From assembly GCA_021775455.1 (NCBI GenBank), contig JAJFHU010000028.1, positions 62,001-126,000 on the forward strand: DNA of 64,000 nt, written 5' to 3'. Under the pieces are notes generated by a model. The model was given only the letters and a program-made list of their open reading frames with translations. It did no database searches and had not been told where the DNA came from. Position numbers and translations under genes: made by a program. Of the stretch, positions 27,707 to 35,820 are shown piece after piece; position 1 is the stretch's first letter; each line of letters starts with the position of its first letter. The DNA is from Hyphomicrobiales bacterium (lineage in GTDB: Bacteria > Pseudomonadota > Alphaproteobacteria > Rhizobiales > Rhizobiaceae).

Positions 27707-27882
27707 TATTCAGCGTCTCTTCGATTGAATTTGTGGCGAATTTCAAAATGTTATACTTTAACTACTATTCGGTCTAGCTACGCTTCAAACGATTACTTCG
27801 AATTTTTCCTTAATGAAACTACCGTTCAAGCTATTACCTGCTGCCCATAAACTGCACCATTTGAAGCTGGAATTTTCCAATT

Positions 27883-28023
27883 ATGATCCTGATGAGGGAG
27901 AAGGAGAGTCCCATAAAGAAATCAAAGTTCACGGACGCACAGATCGCGTTTGTTTTGCAGCAGGTGAATGAAGGAATATCGGTTGCCGAAGTTTGCCGTA
28001 AGGCCGGATACATATCAGCGACT
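27883..28023 (+). pseudogene. IS3-family transposase OrfA, N-terminal fragment
   Basis: KKSKFTDAQIAFVLQQ then GISVAEVCRKAG is the conserved N-terminal helix-turn-helix of IS3-group (IS2/IS407-like) OrfA. Homology ends at about 28023, the frame runs into unrelated sequence, and no OrfB follows. A dead remnant of an older insertion. Confidence 0.8.
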
Positions 28024-28200
28024 TCCGATATCCAATGCCAAATTCTCTCTTGCAAACCGCAGCCGGTTTATACATTGGGTCATCAATGACGGTGACATTC
28101 ATCGTAAATTATCCAGATCACGACACATAGGATTTGGGCAATTAGGGCTCAGAGTCGTCGTTGCTGTTCCAGAATCAATTGCCAAATTGATCGGCGCTCA

Positions 28201-28310
28201 CGGCCCAAACCTGCCGTTCGCTCAGTTTTTCAAATTTCATGCAGATTTCTGAAAGCAGACATTTGCTTTGTTAAAGTTAGTTTGCTTTGAATGACGGCAG
28301 AGCGGACTGT
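28201..28310 (+). repeat. Dispersed non-coding repeat, copy B
   Basis: CGGCCCAAACCTGCCGTTCG at 28201-28220, GAAAGCAGACATTTG at 28251-28265 and GGCAGAGCGGACT at 28296-28308. It shares the first two blocks with copies A and C and the third exactly with A, but lacks the terminal CATGCNGCGACATGG block. Lies between the IS3 fragment and the NTF2-like gene. Confidence 0.6.
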
Positions 28311-28470
28311 GCGGTCGTCCGCGACCGAGAAGAATTCATCCGTCAAAAGCACAAGATTTCCAACTGGCCCTGCAAGGAATAATCGGATTTACTTGCTCTG
28401 ACGCCCGCAAAGCCTCATGCTCCCTCTTGCCTATGCGGCCGTTCTGGATATTCGGAAAATGTGGAGTGCT

Positions 28471-28908
28471 ATGACTTCGACTGAGACTGAGCAAGCGATC
28501 AAAAACGAAATTTCTGACTTGATCGAAATCTATCGTGTCGCTTGGAATGCCCGGGATTTCGAGAAAATGGCCTCGCTTTTCTCCGAACCTGCCACATACA
28601 TCACGCCAAACGGCAATCTCAGCATTTCTGACAAAGCCGCACTTATAGTAAAGTTTCGTGAACAGTTTGTTGGCTTAGATGCCGAGGGGTTCGATCGCAC
28701 CGAAATTGGCGAAGTCATTGTTACGCGATGCAACCAGGTTTCTGCACTTGTTGAGCTCCAAAATCTGCGAAGGCTTCGGTCTGATGGATCGGAAATCGCA
28801 TCAATGGATGCACTCTATATTTGTGTGCATCAACAAGGAAACTGGAGGCTCAGTGTTGCGATGGCAGGCGACCGTGGATGGAATGATAGAAAAACCAAAG
28901 ACAGATGA
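28471..28908 (+). CDS. NTF2-like / SnoaL-like protein (DUF4440-type)
   Basis: A 145-residue protein from ATG 28471 (GGAG at 28463-28466); the frame is open upstream to 28417. LIEIYRVAWNARDFEKMASLF followed by YITPNGN is the opening of the SnoaL/DUF4440 NTF2-like fold, a cone-shaped pocket used by small isomerases, cyclases and many proteins of unknown role. It stands alone between two copies of the dispersed repeat (28201-28310 and 29025-29201), so it may have moved with them. Function not assignable. Confidence 0.7.
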   Translation: MTSTETEQAIKNEISDLIEIYRVAWNARDFEKMASLFSEPATYITPNGNLSISDKAALIVKFREQFVGLDAEGFDRTEIGEVIVTRCNQVSALVELQNLRRLRSDGSEIASMDALYICVHQQGNWRLSVAMAGDRGWNDRKTKDR

Positions 28909-29024
28909 CCGAATGCCAAGATGACTACGACATGACCTTTTCGCGCCGTTTAGGCAAGTTCTGATTGGGGCTCTTAGCGGAAATTTGGCCAGTTGATTTT
29001 GCAGGTAGATCAATTTGACGCGTC

Positions 29025-29201
29025 CGGCCCAAACCTACCGTTCGTGCAGCATTCCAATTTCAACTCGGATTTCCTGAAAGCGGGCATTACCTCTAATGGT
29101 GTTTGCTATTAATCCAAAGGCCGGTATGCGGACTTTTTACCGTTTTGAGTTTTGTAAAACAACCATGCCGCGACATGGCTCCAACTGTCAAAACGTGCCA
29201 G
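29025..29201 (+). repeat. Dispersed non-coding repeat, copy C
   Basis: CGGCCCAAACCTACCGTTCG at 29025-29044, TGAAAGCGGGCATT, ATGCGGACTTTTT, and the terminal block at 29164-29201 that is nearly identical to 21730-21767 of copy A. Same orientation and block order as copies A and B. Confidence 0.7.
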
Positions 29202-29362
29202 TAACCGACATCGTCTTATTTCATATGACAACAATCATCGCATGCTTGGATTGATGTGCTGCCAGATGTTTTCCAAGCGCCCATTGCAAAACATGTCGTT
29301 GATGTCAACTCGTTATCATGACACTGGACAGATATTGGATTGATTTGGTACGGTATCGGATC

Positions 29363-29698
29363 ATGCGATTTTACGCGTTAATAATTCTGATTCTTGCACT
29401 CGTTGCATTTCCAGCGGGAGTGAACGTGCAATCTGCGCAGGCCACAATGATGGGCCTTGAAATGCGGACGGCTACACCAGATGGTGCTGAGATAGGAGGC
29501 TGTGCAGGTTGTCTCAACTGTGATGATGATCAGCAGGATTGCTCACCGTATTGCGTGGTGCCAATCGCAGGAATTGCTGCTACTTCATGCAACCCTGAGC
29601 GCGTTCAAACTCGACAGAGCGTTAGTTTCTCGCTTTTTTCATATTTAGTTGGGCACAACGACCCGCCCGAACTTCAACCTCCCAATTTCTTGTTCTGA
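29363..29698 (+). CDS. Small exported Cys-rich protein of the copper cluster
   Basis: About 111 residues from ATG 29363 (an in-frame ATG at 29318 adds 15 non-hydrophobic residues before the signal peptide). The signal peptide FYALIILILALVAFPAGVN is followed by a mature part with GGCAGCLNCDDDQQDCSPYC, a compact cluster of five cysteines, and another C later. The CxxCxxC spacing suggests thiol metal binding. It lies 149 bp before a multicopper oxidase gene, so a periplasmic copper-binding or delivery role is a reasonable inference. I do not recognise a named family. Confidence 0.65.
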   Translation: MRFYALIILILALVAFPAGVNVQSAQATMMGLEMRTATPDGAEIGGCAGCLNCDDDQQDCSPYCVVPIAGIAATSCNPERVQTRQSVSFSLFSYLVGHNDPPELQPPNFLF

Positions 29699-29847
29699 GC
29701 TGACGACACCGGGTCGTTTATGCGTCCCGACTGATTGTCACCGCGATACGCGATTTGTTGCGCAACGGTACCTTGCCGCCTACTCATCGAAGTTTCGTAA
29801 ATTGTGTTTGAACCGCATTCGTTCCACATTTAGGACAAAGCAAGATC

Positions 29848-31308
29848 ATGAATATTGCAACAAAGCAGTTATCACGCCGGTCACTAATACTCGGCAGCAC
29901 CGCCAGTACGGCAATGCTACGCCACCGTTCACTCGCTGCCTATGCAGGCGAACTCCAGCCTCCTGTACGGGAATTCTCATTGAAAGCCGCACCAGGAACA
30001 GCAAAAATTGCGCCGTCACCGCATCCGGCTACGGCCGTCTGGGCCTATAATGGCCTCGTTCCCGGACCTGAAATCAGAGCACGGCAGGGTGACCGGGTCC
30101 GCGTTCATGTTAAAAACGCGCTCACTGAGGAGACAACCGTGCACTGGCATGGCTTACGTGTACCGAACTCAATGGATGGAGTTCCGCATCTCACTCAAAC
30201 ACCAATCGCAGCGAACGGCAGCTTCAGCTATGAGTTCGACGTGCCGGATGCAGGTACCTATTGGTATCACCCGCACCAACGCGGTTTCGAGCAGGTCGGT
30301 CGCGGTCTTTACGGCCCGCTTATTGTCGAAGAAACTAACCCGATCCAGGTTGATCGAGACGTAACATGGGTGTTCGACGACTGGCGGTTGTTGCGGAACG
30401 GCCAAATCAGTGACGACTTCGGCAACCGTCATGACGAGAGTCACAATGGCCGGGTTGGCAATACGGTAACCATCAATGGCCGCATCTTGGAAGAGTTTCC
30501 TGTCTATCGCGGCGAACGCATTCGCTTGCGGCTAATCAATGCGGCCAACGCCCGTATCTTCGGTTTAGAATTCAATGGGCACAACCCACAGATCGTAGCA
30601 CTCGATGGTCAGCCGATCTCACCACACAGCCCTTCCGATGGGCGCGTGGTTCTGGGGCCAGCGATGCGAGTTGATCTCGTCATTGATATGATGGGCAATG
30701 CCGGGCAACGATTTACGGTCACCGATACATTTTACAAGAGCCTGGAATTCCGGCTGCTCGATCTGGTTTATGGTGCACAATCCGTGCGTGACCTGGCACT
30801 TGGAACACCAATCGAACTAACCTCCAACACCATGCTGGAGCCTGACTTGAACGCCGCCAAGCGGCACGAAATTCGTTTCAACGGCGGCATGATGGGCGGC
30901 ATGATGATGGGAGATCGCCAGGGCGACGGTATGATGAGCATGATGGAGACAATGCGTGCCGGCAATTTGTGGTTCATCAATGGCATCGCGGCCACCGGGC
31001 ACGTCATGGACCCAATCATCAAACTTCAAGAAGGACGAAGCTACATTCTGGTCATGCAGAACGACACGGCTTGGCACCATCCCATTCACCTGCATGGTCA
31101 TTCGTTTCGTGTGATTAGTCGAAACGGAAATCCAACACGATACCACGAATGGCAGGACACGGTTCTCATGGAGCCACGCGAAGCAGTTGAAATAACCTTT
31201 GTTGCCGACAATCCGGGGGATTGGATGTTCCATTGCCACATTCTTGAACACATGGAGGCAGGCATGATGGGTGTGATCCGTGTTGGCAATAAAGCGACAC
31301 GCACATGA
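29848..31308 (+). CDS. Multicopper oxidase (CueO/CopA type), Tat-exported
   Basis: A 486-residue periplasmic multicopper oxidase, likely oxidising Cu(I) with O2. Twin-arginine signal LSRRSLILG near residues 8-16. Four copper-ligand motifs are intact: HWHG (99-102), WYHPH (139-143), HHPIHLHGHSF near 408-418 and HCHILEHMEAGMM near 462-474 (type 1 Cys463, axial Met). A Met-rich insert (GGMMGGMMMGDRQGDGMMSM) precedes domain 3, as in CueO, where such a segment binds Cu(I). It overlaps the next cytochrome gene by 4 bp. Confidence 0.93.
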   Translation: MNIATKQLSRRSLILGSTASTAMLRHRSLAAYAGELQPPVREFSLKAAPGTAKIAPSPHPATAVWAYNGLVPGPEIRARQGDRVRVHVKNALTEETTVHWHGLRVPNSMDGVPHLTQTPIAANGSFSYEFDVPDAGTYWYHPHQRGFEQVGRGLYGPLIVEETNPIQVDRDVTWVFDDWRLLRNGQISDDFGNRHDESHNGRVGNTVTINGRILEEFPVYRGERIRLRLINAANARIFGLEFNGHNPQIVALDGQPISPHSPSDGRVVLGPAMRVDLVIDMMGNAGQRFTVTDTFYKSLEFRLLDLVYGAQSVRDLALGTPIELTSNTMLEPDLNAAKRHEIRFNGGMMGGMMMGDRQGDGMMSMMETMRAGNLWFINGIAATGHVMDPIIKLQEGRSYILVMQNDTAWHHPIHLHGHSFRVISRNGNPTRYHEWQDTVLMEPREAVEITFVADNPGDWMFHCHILEHMEAGMMGVIRVGNKATRT

Positions 31309-32012
31309 CAAAGGTTTGTACGATAAGTCTGGTAGCCGCTCTTTGCTGCGTCGCTACGGGGGCCGTGGCCCAGTCGGCGGGTGACCCGAAGCGTGGTGGC
31401 GAGGCTTACCGTGCCTGCGTCGGCTGTCACGCGCTGCAACCCGGCGTGCATACGACGGGACCAAGCCTTGGGGGTGTATGGGGTGCCAAAGCGGGAACGG
31501 CCAAAGGTTTCGTTCGATATTCCAAAGAAATGCAATTTGCGGGCATCACCTGGGATGAGGATACGCTCAACGCCTGGCTCGCCGACCCACGTTCGATGGT
31601 GCCGGGAACATACATGGTGTTCCGCGGGATCGAAAACGATCAGACCCGGGCCGATGTGATCGCATTTCTGAAGATTGCGATGGCACCGGGTGGGGTAACT
31701 AAAATTGTCGAAGGAGGTCTTGTACCGCAAGGATACGCGGAGGGACAGATTCCTGCACCGCTGAAATTGCTGCCGCCGAGCACGCAGGTCGCACATGTCA
31801 GGCACTGTGGTGACAGCTTCTTCGTCACAACCGCAGACGGGATTGAAACACCCTACTGGGAAATGAACGTGCGTTTGAAGCTCGATTCGCGGTCGACAGG
31901 TCCGGAAGCCGGCAAGCCGGTCATCGTCGGTGCCGGAATGGCCGGTGATAGGTTCTCCATAATTTTCTTCAATCTTGACGAACTGTCGCACTTCGTAACC
32001 GAGGGGTGCTGA
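31305..32012 (+). CDS. Cytochrome c with extra C-terminal domain
   Basis: A 235-residue exported protein: signal peptide (to about VAQ-SAG, residue 23); class I cytochrome c domain (about 25-130) with C38-x2-C41-H42 (ACVGCHAL) and a mitochondrial-type axial Met segment (VPGTYMVFRGI, M104); then about 105 further residues with LPPSTQVAHVRHCGDSFFVT, TPYWEMNVRLKLD, and a terminal Cys. The second part matches no domain I recognise. Coupled to the multicopper oxidase by ATGA overlap, so it may shuttle electrons to or from that enzyme or the respiratory chain. Confidence 0.85.
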   Translation: MTKVCTISLVAALCCVATGAVAQSAGDPKRGGEAYRACVGCHALQPGVHTTGPSLGGVWGAKAGTAKGFVRYSKEMQFAGITWDEDTLNAWLADPRSMVPGTYMVFRGIENDQTRADVIAFLKIAMAPGGVTKIVEGGLVPQGYAEGQIPAPLKLLPPSTQVAHVRHCGDSFFVTTADGIETPYWEMNVRLKLDSRSTGPEAGKPVIVGAGMAGDRFSIIFFNLDELSHFVTEGC

Positions 32013-32057
32013 GCAGTTCGCGAAAATTCACGATGTCAACAAACGAAGGAAACAAAC

Positions 32058-32492
32058 ATGATCCGTATCTTGGTTGCCACAGTGTTGGCGGTCATATCGC
32101 TCAAGCTAGCAAATGCTCAAGAACAGCCTGGTGTCGCGACGCTTTACAAGAACCCGCAATGCGGGTGTTGCGAAGGATATGCAGATTATCTGCGCGATAA
32201 CGGCTTTAGTGTAGTCGTCAAGCCGACGCACGAACTCATCCGTATCAGCCGTGAAGCCGGCATTCCAGAGGACTTCCAAGGTTGTCATACAATGTTCATC
32301 GACGGCTACACCGTAAGTGGGCACGTCCCCGTCAAGACGGTTCGCAAGCTGTTGAGCGAGCGCCCCAATGTTAAAGGTATCACTCTTCCAGGCATGCCAC
32401 AGGGTTCGCCTGGAATGTCCGGTTTAAAAACAGAACCTTGGCGAATTTACTCTGTTGGTGACGGTGAACCCAAAGTCTTTGCGGTGGAGTAA
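32058..32492 (+). CDS. DUF411 family periplasmic metal-binding protein
   Basis: A 144-residue protein with a signal peptide (to about NAQ). YKNPQCGCCEGYADYLRDNG carries the CGCC motif of DUF411, followed by GIPEDFQGCHTMFIDGYTVSGHVP, the second conserved Cys-His block. DUF411 proteins are commonly found in copper-resistance clusters and are thought to bind copper in the periplasm. It sits 45 bp after the cytochrome fusion gene in the same orientation. Confidence 0.92.
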   Translation: MIRILVATVLAVISLKLANAQEQPGVATLYKNPQCGCCEGYADYLRDNGFSVVVKPTHELIRISREAGIPEDFQGCHTMFIDGYTVSGHVPVKTVRKLLSERPNVKGITLPGMPQGSPGMSGLKTEPWRIYSVGDGEPKVFAVE

Positions 32493-32512
32493 TCTGGAAC
32501 TGGAAATGAACA

Positions 32513-32977
32513 ATGTTGGCAAAATCTGACTGCGTAATTCGTTATTGGATTGGCATCACCACGATGACCGCTGGGGTCATGTCGTTAGCCATTCTCTCGG
32601 GTTGCCAGGAGTCCGTTGCAGTTCACGAACAATTGGCCCGAGGCGAAGCCATCTATCGTCAACATTGCGCTAGTTGCCACGGCACCAATCTTGAGGGGCA
32701 ACCGAACTGGCGCCAGAGAAATGCAGATGGGCGTCTACCAGCTCCACCTCATGATGCGACAGGACACACCTGGCACCATTCAGATGAGCAACTGTTTCGT
32801 ATCACCAAACTCGGAATCGAGGCGTTCGTTGGAGGCACTTACCAAAGCGACATGCGCGGTTTTGGTGATGTACTCACTGATGCTGATATTCGAGTGGTGC
32901 TCGCCTACATCAAAAGCACCTGGCCCGATGAAATTCGTAGACGGCATGATGCGCGCAATGAGAGCAAGAAACAATGA
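32513..32977 (+). CDS. Lipoprotein cytochrome c
   Basis: A 154-residue protein with a membrane-anchoring lipobox (LAILSGC, Cys31) and one haem motif C52-x2-C55-H56 (HCASCHGTNLEG). The domain resembles cytochromes of the cbb3 subunit P / cytochrome-c-like family, with Met near the end (YQSDMRGFGDVLTD). It lies 20 bp after DUF411, completing the copper cluster. Possible role: electron exit from the multicopper oxidase to the membrane chain. Confidence 0.85.
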   Translation: MLAKSDCVIRYWIGITTMTAGVMSLAILSGCQESVAVHEQLARGEAIYRQHCASCHGTNLEGQPNWRQRNADGRLPAPPHDATGHTWHHSDEQLFRITKLGIEAFVGGTYQSDMRGFGDVLTDADIRVVLAYIKSTWPDEIRRRHDARNESKKQ

Positions 32978-33195
32978 TGAGTAATAGGGTGCTGATGCGG
33001 GGGCAAATGTAAGTACTCTGCCAATTACACTCCTCATAGATGAGGTTGTAAACGAAGTAGCGGATGTTCTGGTTGACTCCGATTGGAGTTCACCAGCAAT
33101 CTTCGAATTCGTTAAATCAGTTATTTTAGGGCTCAGTAGAAACCTGAAGGCAACGATGAAGAATTTGGCCGCAATGGTTCGCTTTGGGTCTTGGC
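32978..33195. other. Non-coding or remnant sequence left of the IS1182 element
   Basis: No gene recognised. One plus-strand frame (32988-33317) is open for about 110 codons across the insertion boundary but lacks a start codon with a ribosome site and any family signal. Confidence 0.4.
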
Positions 33196-34855
33196 TGTGT
33201 ATAAACTCCGCCGGATTTAGTTTTATTTTCTGGATTGGTTGTTGTGTTGGGATTTCCGGCAATTTTGCCGATTTTGCATTGCATCGGCCGGTTTATGCCC
33301 ATCAGGGTGATTGATGCAGGTTTGGTATGGGTGTCAGGCAAATCATAGCGCAAATGAGTGTTTTCATGCCTTTATCGCTGTGATCAGTGGTTTGATGCCG
33401 ATGATATTGATGACACGGGTGAGATTATAGCCAAGAACGTGGAGCGCCATTTCGGTTGATACATTCTTGAGGCGTTTCATCAGGAAGTGCGTTGCACCCA
33501 TTCTTGCCTTTATCGTGCCAAAGGGGTGTTCGACTGTTTCACGTCTGGTACGCATGGCCTGTGGGTTTTCATCAAGCCTTTGCTGGACTTCTTCCAGCAA
33601 GTGTTCATGTTGCCATCGAGTGATCCGGCGTTCCTTGCCGGTGGTGCATTTGTGCTTGATGGTGCAGTGCTGGCACTGGTTGGACCAGTAACGGTGAAGG
33701 GTCAGTCCCCGTTCTTGTGTTGTCATGCGGTTAGGCAAAGGCTCGCTTGCCGGGCACACATAAACATCATCCTCAGGCAGGTATCGAAAGTCGTTCCTTG
33801 TAAACATGCCTTTTGACCGGTTGCCTGACGTCATCGGCTTGGGCAGCGTCACGGTGATATTGTCTCTATTACAGGCCAGTATCTGTTCACTGGAGAAGTA
33901 GCCACGGTCAGCCACCACATCCAGCTTATCCGTTTTGAGAACGGCTTTGGTTTTCTTTGACATGACTGACAATTGCGCCCGGTCATTGCCGACATTGGTA
34001 ACATCGTGCGCGACGATCAGATGATGCGTGGTATCAACCGCCGCCTGCACATTATAACCCACAACGCCTGACCCCCGGCCACTCGTGGCCATCGAGCGGG
34101 CATCCGGATCAACCAGGGATATCTGCTGGTCCGGTGCGTTCAGCATCTTGGCCTTGAGACCTTCAAGCCGCTGCATCTCGTCCTTCAGTTTGGCAATCTT
34201 GTCTTGCAGATGTTGGGTCTTTGCCGCTAAAGCCTCACCGGGCTCCTGCCGGTCGACACTGTCAAGTTGCTGCAGATAACGCTCGACACTCTCCTCAATC
34301 TGCTTCATCCGGCGATCCATCTTCGCCTTGGTGAAGTTCCGGTCCCGGTTGTTCACCGCCTTGAACTTCGAACCGTCAATCGCAACCGAAGCATCAGCCA
34401 ACAAACCAAGCTGACGGCACAAAGCAACAAACTGACTACACACTTTGCCAATGGCCTTGCCATTATCACGCCTGAAGTCGGCGATTGTCTTGTGGTCGGG
34501 TGCCAGCCGTCCTGTCAGCCACATCACTTCGACATTGCGTCCAGCCTCGCGTTCCAGACGACGGCTCGACTGAACCCGGTTGAGATAGCCGTAAACATAC
34601 AGCTTCAGCAGAACTGCAGAATGATAGCCGGGCCTGCCAGTTGATGCAGCAGCAACGCGTTCAAAACCAAGCTCACCCAAATTCAGTTCATCAATAAAGA
34701 CATCAATCACACGAACCGGATTATCCTCATCAATCCAGTCCTCTAGACTGTCAGGAAACAGCGTCACCTGATCGCGCTCAACCCCTTCAATAAAACCCGC
34801 CATTCGTCCCTCCGACCATTCAGAGGATTATACCTGACTCGTGAGTTTCCACACA
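33196..34855. mobile_element. IS1182-family insertion sequence
   Basis: About 1660 bp containing one intact transposase gene. Candidate terminal inverted repeats are TGTGTATAAACTC (33196-33208) and GAGTTTCCACACA (34843-34855), matching at 11 of 13 positions when one is inverted. Length and gene fit IS1182. I could not define a target duplication. Confidence 0.7.
33364..34803 (-). CDS. IS1182-family transposase
   Basis: A 479-residue DDE transposase. Starts MAGFIEGVERDQVTLFPDSL; DUF772 N-terminal domain (GRPGYHSAVLLKLYVYGYLN, RRLEREAGRNVEVMWL); catalytic region with SVAIDGSKFKAV, VVADRGYFSSEQ and HPFGTIKARMGATHFLMKRL. A Cys-rich segment (CQHCTIKHKC) lies before the last acidic residue, as usual. 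Full length and undamaged, so probably mobile. Confidence 0.95.
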   Translation of the reverse strand: MAGFIEGVERDQVTLFPDSLEDWIDEDNPVRVIDVFIDELNLGELGFERVAAASTGRPGYHSAVLLKLYVYGYLNRVQSSRRLEREAGRNVEVMWLTGRLAPDHKTIADFRRDNGKAIGKVCSQFVALCRQLGLLADASVAIDGSKFKAVNNRDRNFTKAKMDRRMKQIEESVERYLQQLDSVDRQEPGEALAAKTQHLQDKIAKLKDEMQRLEGLKAKMLNAPDQQISLVDPDARSMATSGRGSGVVGYNVQAAVDTTHHLIVAHDVTNVGNDRAQLSVMSKKTKAVLKTDKLDVVADRGYFSSEQILACNRDNITVTLPKPMTSGNRSKGMFTRNDFRYLPEDDVYVCPASEPLPNRMTTQERGLTLHRYWSNQCQHCTIKHKCTTGKERRITRWQHEHLLEEVQQRLDENPQAMRTRRETVEHPFGTIKARMGATHFLMKRLKNVSTEMALHVLGYNLTRVINIIGIKPLITAIKA

Positions 34856-34942
34856 CCCAGGGTCAAAAGCGGAAGTCACAACGTTTGCGAGCTAATCAAC
34901 TCTCGACACATATTCCATGTCCGCACGGCCGCAAACCACCAA

Positions 34943-35323
34943 CTAAGTACCCTTACTCCCCAAATCCCTCGCCGGTTTCAGGTAAGCCTTTCTTGGCGGC
35001 GCGAAGACGTCGAACACCACTGCACCATCCGGCCCAGCCTTGATTGTATGTGGAACGTTGGAAGGGGTGCGCCAGAAGCCACCCGCCTTTACCTTAATCT
35101 GCTCATCGCCTTGAGTTCGAAGGGCTGAACCTTCCACCAAGAAGCCCCATTGCTCTTCTTCGTGATGATGCAATGTCCCTTCAGCGTTCGGTTCGATGCG
35201 CACTACTGATATCATCGCCTGATCTCCGGGGAACAGGCGTGAGGTCAATCCCTCACCCAGCTTGCGATAATTGCCAGCTTCCTTGTCATTAATATTGAAG
35301 AAATTTTCCGGTTTGTCTGTCAT
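34943..35323 (-). CDS. Cupin-domain protein
   Basis: A 126-residue single-domain cupin from ATG 35323 (GGAGGGCAAG just upstream excludes the TTG at 35335). The metal motif is GTLHHHEEEQWGFLVEG with a distal His in NVPHTIKAGPDG. Small cupins of this kind bind Fe, Mn or Zn and may be isomerases, dioxygenases or binding proteins. It follows the glutamate-synthase-like operon in the same direction but after a strong terminator, so it is probably transcribed partly or wholly separately. Confidence 0.85.
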   Translation of the reverse strand: MTDKPENFFNINDKEAGNYRKLGEGLTSRLFPGDQAMISVVRIEPNAEGTLHHHEEEQWGFLVEGSALRTQGDEQIKVKAGGFWRTPSNVPHTIKAGPDGAVVFDVFAPPRKAYLKPARDLGSKGT

Positions 35324-35341
35324 CTTGCCCTCCAAACAGAA

Positions 35342-35374
35342 AACAGCCCCGCCCTGGATTCTCGGGCGAGGCTG
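35342..35374 (-). terminator. Rho-independent terminator after the glutamine-synthetase/Glx operon
   Basis: 12-bp stem (ACAGCCCCGCCC / GGGCGAGGCTGT, one mismatch) with a 9-base loop. Read on the minus strand it is followed by TTTTCTGTTT. It lies 20 bp after the stop of the 136-residue protein gene and 19 bp before the cupin start codon. Confidence 0.85.
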
Positions 35375-35394
35375 TCACTTGGGAAACAGGGCTA

Positions 35395-35805
35395 TCAGAA
35401 TTTCCGATAAGCCTGGTTCAATTGCACCATTGGATGGTCGGGAGACATCTGGAACTTGATCAGCAGTTCTCGCGCAATCATGTCGCGATCCTGCTGATTG
35501 TCCGGAAGATCATAGTCATCAGGAATTGCCAACCAGCCGTTGATGTTGCGGTCGAAGACAGCAGCCTTGCCGTCATCATAACCCATGTGCACATCTTCCA
35601 GCCAGTTGAGGTCATCCCAACCCATGAATTCGATGTATCCTTTGAGGAAATCGGTCAACCGGTCGTAGTCGGGTACCAGATTCACATCATAGCGATAGCC
35701 GATGTGCTGACCAATTGTCTGTTCGCGCTCGGAGTCCAGTCCATCACCCTTGCGGAATTGATCGACATCCTTGATTTCAGCACCCTTGTAGCCTGATCCA
35801 GCCAT
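35395..35805 (-). CDS. Hypothetical protein, 136 residues, of the Glx operon
   Basis: I do not recognise a characterised family. The sequence is acidic, with no signal peptide or membrane segment and no cysteine. It contains REQTIGQHIGYRYDVNLVPD, FLKGYIEFMGWDDLNWLEDV and FQMSPDHPMVQLNQAYRKF. Lies 15 bp after glxD in the same operon, behind AAGGAATGAGAAC. Its position suggests an accessory subunit or stabiliser of the GlxBCD complex, but this is inference. Confidence 0.7.
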   Translation of the reverse strand: MAGSGYKGAEIKDVDQFRKGDGLDSEREQTIGQHIGYRYDVNLVPDYDRLTDFLKGYIEFMGWDDLNWLEDVHMGYDDGKAAVFDRNINGWLAIPDDYDLPDNQQDRDMIARELLIKFQMSPDHPMVQLNQAYRKF

Positions 35806-35820
35806 GTTCTCATTCCTTCC

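Noticed and set aside
31098-31991. 297-codon minus-strand frame opposite the multicopper oxidase end and cytochrome gene
   Set aside because: Antisense to two well-supported genes; caused by their high-GC codon use.
32780-33262. Long minus-strand frame (160 codons) opposite the lipoprotein cytochrome gene
   Set aside because: It is antisense to a clear cytochrome c and crosses the IS boundary; no ribosome site or family signal.
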